Origin: an uncultured Flavobacterium sp.
Lineage (GTDB): Bacteria > Bacteroidota > Bacteroidia > Flavobacteriales > Flavobacteriaceae
Length of the DNA stretch: 32,277 bases
Assembly (NCBI RefSeq): GCF_937967675.1
Contig: NZ_CALBSN010000002.1
Location: forward strand, 1 to 32,277
Direction: 5' to 3'
The notes beneath the pieces were generated by a model. It did not search any database and was not told the origin of the DNA. It saw only the letters and a program-made list of their open reading frames with translations. A program made the translations under genes and the position numbers. Shown here in pieces: positions 8,616 to 16,562 of this stretch; the stretch's first letter is position 1, and each line of letters begins with the position of its first letter.

Positions 8616-8623
8616 CAAAAATA
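8616..8623 (-). promoter_or_regulatory. -7 box for the operon 8595-3121
   Basis: On the minus strand this reads TATTTTTG, matching TAnnTTTG, 20 bases upstream of the DUF1972-type start. An 8-bp perfect inverted repeat (TTTTGTTA at 8595-8602, TAACAAAA at 8607-8614) fills the leader between box and start codon. No -33 TTG is seen. Confidence 0.5.
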
Positions 8624-8687
8624 AGTGTTCTCTTCTGTATATTCTAGATTTGTAATGTTTTTTTTTGCTTTATGACAAATGTCATCC

Positions 8688-8716
8688 TTGATATCTCATT
8701 AAATTTGTTATTTTTG
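8688..8716 (+). promoter_or_regulatory. Full sigma-ABfr-type promoter for the 2OG-oxygenase gene
   Basis: TTG (8688-8690) and TATTTTTG (8709-8716) are separated by 18 bases, which fits the Bacteroidota consensus TTG-N17-23-TAnnTTTG. The start codon at 8738 follows 21 bases later. This is the most complete promoter seen in the window. Because the ATG at 8672 lies upstream of it, the promoter argues for the later start. Confidence 0.7.
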
Positions 8717-8737
8717 CTATTATACAATAGTAATGCT

Positions 8738-9514
8738 ATGATAAATTTTGAGTTTTTAGAAAATAACCAAGAATCACTTAGAATAAAATATTTAACCGCT
8801 CAACCTTTTCCACATCTAATAATTGATGGGTTTTGCGATGAAGAAAAATTAAACAAAGCTTACGCTTCAATTCCAGAATTAGAAAACAAAAGTAGAGATT
8901 ATGCTTTTGCAAATAATAAATTTGAGAAATCAAATTACAAAGTTTTATCTCCTGAATTAGAAGAACTTTATAATGACTTGTCTTCAGAGCGTTTCAATAA
9001 AATATTATCATTCATTACAGTTAAGAAGGTTTTTGTTGATCCAAAAAACCACGGAGGTGGTTTACATCAAGGAAAGAAAAATAGCTTTTTAGACATGCAT
9101 CTTGATTTTAACTATCATCCTATCAATAAAAATTGGTATAGAGAATTAAACCTATTGCTTTATTTAAATAAGGATTGGAAACCTGAATACAAAGGAGGTC
9201 TTAAAATTAGAGATTTAAGAACTAATGAAGAAGCAGAATTAGATGTTCCCTTCAACAGATTAATCATTCAACAATGCGCACCGTATACACTTCATGGATA
9301 TGATATGACTAACTTCCCTGAAGGAAATTACAGAACTTCTATTGCAACATATGCGTATCAAATTCACAATAGACATTTAGAAACACCGCGTACTACAGAT
9401 TGGTTTCCAAAAGAAGATGCTTCTTTTTTTAAAAAACAATTAGCAAAAAACTACAATTTTTTGGTGCAAACTAAAAACAAATTGTTTGGTAGCGGAACTG
9501 CTAAAAACCAGTAG
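8738..9514 (+). CDS. 2-oxoglutarate/Fe(II)-dependent oxygenase (prolyl-4-hydroxylase-like fold)
   Basis: The 258-aa protein has the facial iron triad: His121 and Asp123 in DMHLDFNYH, and His186 in APYTLHGYD. Arg199 in GNYRTSIATYAY binds the 2-oxoglutarate carboxylate. The opening FPHLIIDGFCDEEKL (24-38) is typical of the 2OG-FeII_Oxy_3 group. Such enzymes hydroxylate or otherwise oxidise a substrate using O2 and 2-oxoglutarate. The substrate here is unknown, but the position inside the locus suggests a sugar, lipid-linked sugar or glycan. The longer reading from 8672 adds a hydrophobic stretch that lies over the promoter and is rejected. Its 3' end overlaps the converging GT4 gene by 14 bases. 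Confidence 0.85.
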   Translation: MINFEFLENNQESLRIKYLTAQPFPHLIIDGFCDEEKLNKAYASIPELENKSRDYAFANNKFEKSNYKVLSPELEELYNDLSSERFNKILSFITVKKVFVDPKNHGGGLHQGKKNSFLDMHLDFNYHPINKNWYRELNLLLYLNKDWKPEYKGGLKIRDLRTNEEAELDVPFNRLIIQQCAPYTLHGYDMTNFPEGNYRTSIATYAYQIHNRHLETPRTTDWFPKEDASFFKKQLAKNYNFLVQTKNKLFGSGTAKNQ

Positions 9515-10619
9515 TGTTTCCTAATGCCTTGTAATAGCCACGTAAAGTAGATTCAGCGGCTTTTTCCCAAGTGTAATTCATTAAAATTTTATTTCGCAAT
9601 TCTTCTTTGAAAGGAGATGAATACGCTTTATCTATTGCTTCTTTGATTGTACTTACATCATCGGGCTCACAATAAAAGGCAAAATCCTCAAAATATTCTT
9701 CTGTGTCTCCTTTTTTTGTTACAACAATATTACAGCCCATTGCTGCTGCTTCCAAAGAAGATAATCCAGGGGTTTCCATCCAGCTAACTAAAGCATGAAC
9801 TTTGGCAACTCGATACAATTCTTTTAATTCTTCATGTGGTATTGCACCTAAAAAAACAACATTTTTACCCGCTTCGGCATGAACTTGCTCCACATAACTT
9901 TTTTGGTTTTTCGATTCATTACCAACCAATACTAAAGTATAATCTGAATTATTTACAGCTCTTACTAAATTTAGTGTTGATTTTCTACCTTCAATTCGTG
10001 CAGCGCATACAATACAGTCTTTGTATTGTTCAAATTTATTAGTATTTACAGTAGAAGAACTATCAAAAATATTTTTATCAATTGAATTAGGTACAGCTTC
10101 AAACTTATAATTCTTTAATTTAAATTCTGACGCTACCCTATTCATTTCAGAAATTGAATTTGGTAAAAAAACTTCGACACTTTTCGTGATGTCTTTCATT
10201 AAACCATAATATCCTCTGAACATCATTTTTATAACACCTTTATGAAATCTATTTTCATGATAATGTCTTATAGTGTTTTTCAGATACCCTATTTGATAAG
10301 GAGATAAAAAATTAGCAATTTTTTGAGCAAATCCTCCTCTTGCCTTCTGTTCATATTCTGTGTACAAACCATAAATAGTAGATAAAACAATTTTTTTGTT
10401 TTGTTTTTTTGCATTAACACACTGTAAATAAATATCTTGAGGATCCATTAAGTTAAACAAATGAACAATGTCATAATCCTTTAAATCGGGTTCAAATTCT
10501 AATGAAATATCAACTGAAATTCCTAATTTTTCGAGATATTCTTTTGTTTTTTCTATTTGGATTAAGTCTCCTCCAGGAGCACTATAAAGATTCGTTCTTG
10601 TTTGAAATAAGACTTTCAT
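9501..10619 (-). CDS. GT4-family glycosyltransferase
   Basis: This 372-aa GT-B enzyme probably uses an activated sugar to extend the lipid-linked repeat in the cytosol. Visible motifs are the N-terminal TNLYSAPGGDLIQIEKT (9-25), VPNSIDKNIF, CAARIEGRKSTLNLVRAV (start of the donor-binding domain) and ETPGLSSLEAAAMGCNIVV, which carries the conserved EX7E-like glutamates. The gene is flanked on both sides by plus-strand genes: it converges with the oxygenase gene (14-base overlap) and diverges from wecB (69-base spacer). It therefore forms a single-gene minus-strand unit with its own box at 10641-10648. Donor and acceptor cannot be stated. Confidence 0.9.
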   Translation of the reverse strand: MKVLFQTRTNLYSAPGGDLIQIEKTKEYLEKLGISVDISLEFEPDLKDYDIVHLFNLMDPQDIYLQCVNAKKQNKKIVLSTIYGLYTEYEQKARGGFAQKIANFLSPYQIGYLKNTIRHYHENRFHKGVIKMMFRGYYGLMKDITKSVEVFLPNSISEMNRVASEFKLKNYKFEAVPNSIDKNIFDSSSTVNTNKFEQYKDCIVCAARIEGRKSTLNLVRAVNNSDYTLVLVGNESKNQKSYVEQVHAEAGKNVVFLGAIPHEELKELYRVAKVHALVSWMETPGLSSLEAAAMGCNIVVTKKGDTEEYFEDFAFYCEPDDVSTIKEAIDKAYSSPFKEELRNKILMNYTWEKAAESTLRGYYKALGNTTGF

Positions 10620-10640
10620 TTAATAATGATTAAAGCTTTA

Positions 10641-10648
10641 CAAATATA
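10641..10648 (-). promoter_or_regulatory. -7 box for the GT4 gene
   Basis: The minus strand reads TATATTTG, matching TAnnTTTG, 21 bases before the GT4 ATG, in the 69-base divergent spacer shared with wecB. For wecB only an imperfect TAGTTTTA is seen on the plus strand. Confidence 0.45.
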
Positions 10649-10688
10649 GATATTATTATTAGTTTTACGTTTTTAAATCATCATCTTA

Positions 10689-11813
10689 ATGAAGAAAATT
10701 CTATTCCTTTTTGGTACTCGTCCAGAGGCAATCAAAATGGCTCCTTTAGTTAAAACTTTCTGTTTGGATTTTAATTTTACAGTTAAAGTTGGCGTAACGG
10801 CTCAGCACAGAGAAATGCTAGATCAAGTATTGGATTTTTTTAAAATTGATGTAGATTATGATTTAAACATTATGAAGCCTAATCAAAGCTTACATGAATT
10901 AACTTCGGGTTTAATTTTAAAAATTACCGAAGATATTTTAAACAAAGAAGATTTTGATTATGTATTTTTACAAGGAGATACAACTACAGTATTAGCAGGC
11001 GCTTTAGCCTCGTTTTACAAAAAAATCAAAGTTATTCATATAGAGGCTGGACTTAGAAGTCATGATATCTATTCCCCTTTCCCCGAAGAAATGAATAGAA
11101 TTTTAACTTCTAAAATTGCTCATATTCACTTTTGTCCTACACAAACAGCTGCTGATAATTTAGATAGAGAAGATCTTAAAAATAATGTTTTTGTAGTGGG
11201 AAACACTGTGATTGATGCATTATTATTAGGACTAGATGAAATTAAAAATTCATCCGAAAGTAATTTAATTAATAAATATTCTAACATTGATTTCAATAAA
11301 AAAATTATACTCGTAACTTGTCATAGACGAGAAAATTTTGGAAAACCATTTGAAGAAATTTGTGATGCTTTACTTGAAATTTCAGATTCGTTTAAAGAAA
11401 CAATACAAATTGTTTATCCTGTTCATTTGAATCCGAATATTATGAAAATTGCTCACGAAAAGTTAACTAGAGACAACATTAAATTAATTTCTCCATTAGA
11501 TTATCCTGATTTGATTTGGATGATGAATCATTCTAATCTTATTTTAACCGATTCTGGTGGAATTCAAGAAGAAGCTCCGAGTTTAGGAAAACCCGTTTTA
11601 GTCTTAAGAGAAATAACGGAAAGAATGGAAGGTGTTGAAGCAGGAACAGCAATTCTTGTGGGTTCAAATAAAGAAAAAATAGTGGCGGAAACTTCTATGT
11701 TATTATTAGATGATTCTTATTATTCAAAAATATCTAAAGCCGTAAACCCTTATGGAGATGGAACCACAAGTGAAAAAATAAAAGAAATTATTTTAGCAAA
11801 TGACTGTTATTAG
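10689..11813 (+). CDS. wecB: UDP-N-acetylglucosamine 2-epimerase (non-hydrolysing)
   Basis: The 374-aa enzyme interconverts UDP-GlcNAc and UDP-ManNAc in the cytosol. Family motifs are all present: FGTRPEAIKMAPLV (8-21), QGDTTTVLAGALA (98-110 region), HIEAGLRSHDIYSPFPEEMN, TCHRRENFG with the conserved His, and TDSGGIQEEAPSLGKPVLVL followed by TERMEGVEAGT. The length is usual and the ATG directly precedes the first strand. The usual partner WecC (UDP-ManNAc dehydrogenase) is not in this window, so UDP-ManNAc may be used directly or changed by an enzyme coded elsewhere. It is one of only two plus-strand genes inside the locus. Its 3' end overlaps the converging Wzy-like gene by 26 bases. Confidence 0.95.
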   Translation: MKKILFLFGTRPEAIKMAPLVKTFCLDFNFTVKVGVTAQHREMLDQVLDFFKIDVDYDLNIMKPNQSLHELTSGLILKITEDILNKEDFDYVFLQGDTTTVLAGALASFYKKIKVIHIEAGLRSHDIYSPFPEEMNRILTSKIAHIHFCPTQTAADNLDREDLKNNVFVVGNTVIDALLLGLDEIKNSSESNLINKYSNIDFNKKIILVTCHRRENFGKPFEEICDALLEISDSFKETIQIVYPVHLNPNIMKIAHEKLTRDNIKLISPLDYPDLIWMMNHSNLILTDSGGIQEEAPSLGKPVLVLREITERMEGVEAGTAILVGSNKEKIVAETSMLLLDDSYYSKISKAVNPYGDGTTSEKIKEIILANDCY

Positions 11814-13023
11814 CCTTTATCAAATATTCTCTCATCGCTAAAATTAACCCTATAATTATAGATTTGTTATCCAACTTAAAATAAACGCCCATAAAAACCC
11901 AGGTTGACAAAACCAAAAAGACACCAGTTCCCATTAACAACATATTCAAATGGTTAATTAATGGATTTTCGTCCCTTTTTTGTTTATAAAGTAAATATAA
12001 AAAAACCATTAACAACAGCAAGCCTAGTAATCCTGATTTCATAAAAATAGTCATAAAACCATTATGAGCTACTGAAATATATTGAATTATCGAACCATCT
12101 GTTGTTCTAATTTTTTGTCCAATATTTAATGTAGAACCTATTCCTTTACCAAAAAATACTGCTCTGAATCCATCTGCAGTAACTTGTTTTACAGTGATAA
12201 TACTTTCAAAGGATCTGTAATTATCATTAAAATCTTTCCAGTCATCTTTGTTAATCTTGGTTTTAAACGCTTCTTCTGGTGCAATTTTAATCTTATACAT
12301 GAGCGCTTCAATTCCTTTTCCATTTCGTTTGGGGTTTGCATAATAAATGGCTCCATAACTCAATAAAAAACTGAAAACAACAAGGCTTAGAACTTTTAAC
12401 GACTTTTGGGTTAATACAAAGTATCCTTTTATGCCAAGCACTAAAATAGCTAATTGTAAAAAATTAGTTCTTGCTAAATACATAAAGATTGAAAAACCAA
12501 TTACAATCAAAAAAAATGTCTTTCTTTTTTTATTTATTTCAATATTAAATTTGTTACTAAACAAAAGCACAACAAACACATATACTTCATAATCACTAAA
12601 AAAACCTGCTTCAGCTCTTATTAAATTCATATCAACAGTATGAAACTTTAAAAAAGCAAATAATAATAATAATATGTGAATGGTTGACAAAACCAAACCA
12701 GCGTTTATAAAAACATCAAAACTCTTACTTTTAAATTTATCAAATATTTGATAGCCAACTAATAATCCTAAAATAGGCTTTAACAGATAGGTAAAGTCTT
12801 TAACCATCGAAAAAGCTTGGTATTTATAGAATAAACTTGAAATTGAAGCAATAAGAAGAATTCCAAAAAATAATAGAATAAAGTTAAATATCGTTACAGA
12901 ATATTTCTTCCTTGTGGTTAATAAAACGGTTGTTAACCAAATTAAAAATGTTACCTCATAATTTGGAAAAAATGAAGAAACGATACATAGTATATATAAA
13001 AAACTATAAAGGTTAATTTTCAT
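11788..13023 (-). CDS. Wzy-like O-antigen polymerase / ligase-fold membrane protein
   Basis: The 411-aa protein has about 11 hydrophobic segments and a large periplasmic loop (about 220-315) that ends in SVAHNGFMTIFMKSGLLGLL, the HN..GxxG hallmark of the Wzy/WaaL superfamily. Its place directly after the Wzx flippase gene (11-base overlap) favours the polymerase role, with the protein at 6213-7547 as a candidate ligase; this split is inferred. The loop holds DGFRAVFFGKGIGS, the usual Wzy motif before the catalytic arginine and histidine region. The start ATG at 13023 lies within the 3' end of wzx. The 3' end runs 26 bases into wecB on the other strand. Confidence 0.83.
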   Translation of the reverse strand: MKINLYSFLYILCIVSSFFPNYEVTFLIWLTTVLLTTRKKYSVTIFNFILLFFGILLIASISSLFYKYQAFSMVKDFTYLLKPILGLLVGYQIFDKFKSKSFDVFINAGLVLSTIHILLLLFAFLKFHTVDMNLIRAEAGFFSDYEVYVFVVLLFSNKFNIEINKKRKTFFLIVIGFSIFMYLARTNFLQLAILVLGIKGYFVLTQKSLKVLSLVVFSFLLSYGAIYYANPKRNGKGIEALMYKIKIAPEEAFKTKINKDDWKDFNDNYRSFESIITVKQVTADGFRAVFFGKGIGSTLNIGQKIRTTDGSIIQYISVAHNGFMTIFMKSGLLGLLLLMVFLYLLYKQKRDENPLINHLNMLLMGTGVFLVLSTWVFMGVYFKLDNKSIIIGLILAMREYLIKANNSHLLK

Positions 13024-14272
13024 TTCTTTTTATTTTTTTAAAGGCGCCTTGATAATAAAAATAAACAAATAATATTTCTGATAAAAAAATGGAAGCTATA
13101 ATTCCAGATAAATTGTAAAAATAAGAAAACAATAAAATTGTTATCAAATTTATTACCGTTACAAAAAATGTGATTTTAAAATATAATTTGTTGTTATGCA
13201 AACCAAACATTAATTGTTCAAATGATAGGGAAAATACCATAGCAACAGGTACAATTAATATCATTTGAAATAAAACCTGTAAGTCTTTTATCAAATTGCT
13301 TTCGACTCTAAAAAAGACCAAAACTTTATCGCTAAGAAAAAACAAAAGTAAAGATGAGATAAAAACGCCAGAAAATAAAATTAGGACATACTTTTTCCAA
13401 TACTGTAAAGCGTGCTTTTTATCCTCATTTAACCTAAAACACAACTGTGGATAAAAGAACTTTAAAAAAACTTGTGATAACGTTCTGTAAAGCGAAATAA
13501 TTTGGTCTAAAATCTTGTATTGACCCGCCAAATTATAACCAAATAAATACCCAACAAGAAACAATGGAGATAGTTGTCTTACAGATAAAAATAGTTGGGA
13601 GATACAAAGTGAAAAATCATTTCGTAACGTTTGAAAGATAAGTTCAAAATGAGGTTTAAAAAAATGAAACTTATTTTTTTTAAAAACATATATTAAGCCC
13701 AATATGTTTAAAGTTAAAGAAGAGATTCCTAAAAGGAAATTAACATATACATAATGGTTAGATTCTGTTATAAAAAAAAAGATTAATACTACATAAAGTA
13801 GTTTTGAACAAGCATTTAAAATACTTGAAGTATAAAAATCTTCAATTCCTTGTAAAAACCAAATTGGATTAAAAACTTGAGCGAAAACTATAGTTAGTGA
13901 GAATAGAAATAAAAGGGTTTCATTATAGAAATAAGGTAAAAAAAAGATACACGAAAGACCTATAATTACAGAAAAAAAGAATAGAATAAATTTTGTGTAA
14001 AGGGTAGTAACTAATTCGTCTTGAAGTTTCTTTGGGCTATTTCTTGATTCAGAAATTCTCTTAATTCCTTTGATATCAAACCCATAATCAACTATTAAAA
14101 TTAAAAATAAAGTAAAGGCAAAGGCAATTCCAATTTTACCAAAACCATCTAAATTACACACATAAATTAAATAAGGCGCTATTACAAGTGGTGCTATCAG
14201 ATTAAAGGCCTGACCTATTCCATAGACAAGAAACTTATTACTAATTTTACCAAAAATGCTTCTAATTTGCAT
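13013..14272 (-). CDS. Wzx-like O-antigen flippase (MOP/polysaccharide transport family)
   Basis: The 419-aa protein has about 12 predicted membrane segments. Its N-terminus (VYGIGQAFNLIAPLVIAPYL, 17-36, then NLDGFGKIGIAFAF) is typical of PST-family lipid-linked oligosaccharide flippases. It moves the undecaprenyl-diphosphate repeat across the inner membrane for polymerisation. It follows the FkbM methyltransferase gene by 11 bases and overlaps the polymerase gene, so all three form one operon. Only one flippase is present in the window, in line with a single Wzx/Wzy pathway. Wzx proteins vary widely in sequence, so substrate preference cannot be judged. Confidence 0.9.
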   Translation of the reverse strand: MQIRSIFGKISNKFLVYGIGQAFNLIAPLVIAPYLIYVCNLDGFGKIGIAFAFTLFLILIVDYGFDIKGIKRISESRNSPKKLQDELVTTLYTKFILFFFSVIIGLSCIFFLPYFYNETLLFLFSLTIVFAQVFNPIWFLQGIEDFYTSSILNACSKLLYVVLIFFFITESNHYVYVNFLLGISSLTLNILGLIYVFKKNKFHFFKPHFELIFQTLRNDFSLCISQLFLSVRQLSPLFLVGYLFGYNLAGQYKILDQIISLYRTLSQVFLKFFYPQLCFRLNEDKKHALQYWKKYVLILFSGVFISSLLLFFLSDKVLVFFRVESNLIKDLQVLFQMILIVPVAMVFSLSFEQLMFGLHNNKLYFKITFFVTVINLITILLFSYFYNLSGIIASIFLSEILFVYFYYQGAFKKIKRNEN

Positions 14273-14283
14273 TATTTAAAACA

Positions 14284-15096
14284 TTAAATCCAAAAATGAA
14301 TCATTACGGGCTTAGGCTCTTCGCCATGAATGCCTTTTATAAAATAATTATATTCTGGAACAAAACTTTTAATCAAAGCTATAATTTCATCAGGATTATT
14401 CTGTTTATGATAGGTGGTAATTGCAATTTTTGGTTTATTCTTTGAAATCGTTTCTTTAGCTCCTTGAAGCATTTCATATTCAAAACCTTCGATATCTGCT
14501 TTTAAATACGTTATTTTGTTATCACCTATTAAACTATCAACTGTTTCTACATCAATACTTCTACTGGCTATAGAATCATTTGAAATTTGACCATCTAAAG
14601 AATCCTCATTAAAGAAAACTTTGTCTTTTTTATTTCCTACAGCAAGATTAAAAATTGTCGTTTTTTCTTTATTTTGTTCAAATGATTTATTTAAGGAATT
14701 ATAAAAGTATTGACTTGGCTCTACCATATAAATATGAGAACATTTGTCTAATACTACCAAAGGAAACAATCCTTCTGCGGTACCAATGTCCAACAAAATT
14801 TCTCCTTTTTCAACTGGAGTTTTTTCATATTGGTAATAATGCCAATCATTAGTGTCAAAAGTTTCTGCTGTAACTTGAAAAATTCCTGATACAGCGAATT
14901 TTTTTGGCCAATATAATTCTCTATTTAAATTTAAGAAAGTTACTTTATTATACTCATCTGAAGAGTCAATTTTTTTAATAAATTTTTTTGCAATTACATC
15001 AACTTTAGGTTTTATTAAAAACTTTAATAATTCAAAAAAACTAAGGTTGTTTTTATTAAAAAATAACCAATAAAATAATATTCTAACTCTTCTCAT
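14284..15096 (-). CDS. FkbM-family SAM-dependent methyltransferase
   Basis: The 270-aa enzyme carries the SAM-binding motif ILLDIGTAEGLFPLVV (residues 100-116 region), the acidic strand YMVEPSQYFYNSL, NLAVGNKKDKVFF and the FkbM hallmark YLKADIEGFEYEMLQGA. FkbM enzymes are O-methyltransferases and many act on sugars in glycan clusters. The first 60 residues are basic and hydrophobic and may be an additional N-terminal segment. It is the first gene of a unit FkbM-wzx-wzy that begins after a strong terminator (15156-15191) and a TATTTTTG box. A role in capping or decorating the repeat unit is inferred. Confidence 0.87.
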   Translation of the reverse strand: MRRVRILFYWLFFNKNNLSFFELLKFLIKPKVDVIAKKFIKKIDSSDEYNKVTFLNLNRELYWPKKFAVSGIFQVTAETFDTNDWHYYQYEKTPVEKGEILLDIGTAEGLFPLVVLDKCSHIYMVEPSQYFYNSLNKSFEQNKEKTTIFNLAVGNKKDKVFFNEDSLDGQISNDSIASRSIDVETVDSLIGDNKITYLKADIEGFEYEMLQGAKETISKNKPKIAITTYHKQNNPDEIIALIKSFVPEYNYFIKGIHGEEPKPVMIHFWI

Positions 15097-15140
15097 TATT
15101 TAATCAAATTAAAAATGAATCAACCATCTTTTTATAAATT

Positions 15141-15148
15141 CAAAAATA
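15141..15148 (-). promoter_or_regulatory. -7 box for the FkbM-wzx-wzy unit
   Basis: The minus strand reads TATTTTTG, matching TAnnTTTG, 44 bases before the FkbM ATG and just past the upstream terminator hairpin. The -33 position falls inside that hairpin and has no TTG. Confidence 0.45.
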
Positions 15149-15155
15149 GGTAAAA

Positions 15156-15191
15156 AAATAAATACCCCATTATGTAATGGGGTATTTATTT
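15156..15191 (-). terminator. Intrinsic terminator after the lipoprotein gene
   Basis: There is a perfect 17-bp inverted repeat: AAATAAATACCCCATTA pairs with its complement around a TG centre. On the minus strand it is followed by a T-rich tract, and it begins 20 bases after the lipoprotein stop at 15211. It closes the long operon that starts at 28429. The other strand has no T-run, so it acts on minus-strand transcripts. Confidence 0.88.
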
Positions 15192-15210
15192 AATAATAGA
15201 TCTTATTCTT

Positions 15211-15765
15211 TTAATAATAAATTTTCTTTAATTCTCTCTTGAGAGTTTCTCCAGAAAAAAACAATGGGTCATATATCCCTTCCGGTGATTTATTTTGTTT
15301 GACTAGTCCAGAATTTTTGTCAATAATTGAAATACAGTTATTAGGTATGAAAAAATCAAAAAACATTGGTCCTGAAGCATCAATAGTTTTCCCAAGATAT
15401 TCGATTTTTAATCCGTTTATTTTAATATCATCTTGGTTTTGATTCGTTCCGAAGTCTATTCTTAAATAATTTGGGTAAATATCAGCAGGTAATAAAAACA
15501 CAATTTCTTGCTCTTGATCACTTCCTTTAATATCGTTAGACCAAACACTATTTTCACCTTTATATTCTGATTCCTTATCTTCTTCACTAAAATAAACCTG
15601 AAATTTGTCATCTTTCTTTACAGTTGCAAATAATTTAACTTTGATTTGATTATCTGTATTTACTTTGTTATCGACTGTTTTTAATTCATCGATAGACTTT
15701 TCATCTTTACACCCTACAAATATTGATGTTAATAAAACAATTAAGATTATAAATTTAGTTTTCAT
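15211..15765 (-). CDS. Small lipoprotein with a possible beta-sandwich domain
   Basis: The 184-aa protein starts with a lipoprotein signal: KTK, a hydrophobic core, and a lipobox ending IFVGC with Cys19. The ATG at 15765 is preferred over a TTG seven codons earlier, because the signal peptide starts there and the -7 box at 15784-15791 overlaps the TTG. The mature part has QVYFSEEDKESE, then VFLLPADIYPNYLRIDFG and IKINGLKIEYLGKTI. This pattern of short beta strands reminds me of the non-catalytic sandwich domains attached to some bacterial glycosyltransferases (xVYxxxxxGFxEExS, LRxDPG). That likeness is an impression only. It is the last gene before a strong terminator. Function is unknown; an envelope protein linked to glycan assembly is possible. 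Confidence 0.75.
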   Translation of the reverse strand: MKTKFIILIVLLTSIFVGCKDEKSIDELKTVDNKVNTDNQIKVKLFATVKKDDKFQVYFSEEDKESEYKGENSVWSNDIKGSDQEQEIVFLLPADIYPNYLRIDFGTNQNQDDIKINGLKIEYLGKTIDASGPMFFDFFIPNNCISIIDKNSGLVKQNKSPEGIYDPLFFSGETLKRELKKIYY

Positions 15766-15783
15766 TTTTATTAAAATTTTTGA

Positions 15784-15791
15784 CAAAAATA
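15784..15791 (-). promoter_or_regulatory. -7 box for the small lipoprotein gene
   Basis: TATTTTTG on the minus strand matches TAnnTTTG and ends 18 bases before the ATG at 15765, inside the 62-base spacer after the GT2 gene. It may give the lipoprotein its own expression in addition to read-through from the long operon. Confidence 0.45.
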
Positions 15792-15827
15792 ATGTTTTTT
15801 TTATTCATAAATAGACTTTTATTTTTT

Positions 15828-16562
15828 TTATTTTCTTTTGAAGTCACCTCTAGAAAAATATTTTTCTACAAAACAATACATTAAAATAAAGAAATAACGA
15901 CTGCCCATTTCTTTAATTTTTAATTTTGAAACGCCATATTTTCTATTGGTCCAAGAATTTGGAACAACCGTGTAAGAATAGCCTCTTATAATAGCTTTTA
16001 ATGGAAGTTCTATGGTTAAATTAAAATGTGGTGAAAGTATTGGTTTAACACCTTCTATTGCTTCTCTTTTATATAATTTAAATGCGTTTGTGGTATCATT
16101 ATACTTTATTTGCATAACAATCCTAATAATAAAATTTGCAATTCTATTAATAATTTTTTTCACCCACGGATAATCAATTACCTTTCCGCCTTTAATAAAC
16201 CTGCTTCCAAATACACAGTCATAATTTCCCTCCACCATAGTAGTGTAATAACGAATTAAATCGTAAGGTGAATCGGATAAATCAGCCATCATAACAGCAA
16301 CACAATCACCTGAAAAACGCTCTAATCCATAACGAACTGCATAACCAAATCCATTAGGACCATGATTGGTTTCGTACTTTAGAGTTGGATATTTTTGAGC
16401 TAATTTTTCTAAAACCTGAAGTGTATTGTCTTTAGAATTATCATTAACAATAAAAATTTCATGCTCAATGTTTACTTTTGAAAAAGCCTCTTCAATTAAA
16501 TCAATAGTTTCAGTTATTGATTCCTCTTCGTTATAAGCTGGTATTACAATACTTAACTTCAT
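15828..16562 (-). CDS. DPM1-like GT2 (polyprenyl-phosphate sugar synthase type)
   Basis: The 244-aa protein has SIVIPAYNEEESITETI (4-20), FIVNDNSKDNT, MMADLSDSP as the DXD-type site, FGSRFIKGG and a C-terminal TNRKYGVSKLKI, all typical of dolichol-phosphate-mannose-synthase-like GT2 enzymes. These load a sugar from a nucleotide donor onto polyprenyl phosphate, giving a donor for periplasmic GT-C enzymes. No membrane segments are apparent beyond one amphipathic C-terminal region. Its ATG overlaps the stop of the upstream SDR gene by one base. Two genes upstream is a GT-C-like membrane protein, which could use its product. The sugar may be the one made by the neighbouring SDR enzymes. Confidence 0.87.
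   Translation of the reverse strand: MKLSIVIPAYNEEESITETIDLIEEAFSKVNIEHEIFIVNDNSKDNTLQVLEKLAQKYPTLKYETNHGPNGFGYAVRYGLERFSGDCVAVMMADLSDSPYDLIRYYTTMVEGNYDCVFGSRFIKGGKVIDYPWVKKIINRIANFIIRIVMQIKYNDTTNAFKLYKREAIEGVKPILSPHFNLTIELPLKAIIRGYSYTVVPNSWTNRKYGVSKLKIKEMGSRYFFILMYCFVEKYFSRGDFKRK

Noticed and set aside
8672..8737. Upstream ATG for the oxygenase gene
   Set aside because: The ATG at 8672 lies before the full promoter (8688-8716), so its transcript would not start there; the extra residues are hydrophobic and unlike the family.
15766..15786. TTG start for the small lipoprotein
   Set aside because: The signal peptide begins at the ATG at 15765, and the TTG overlaps the -7 box.
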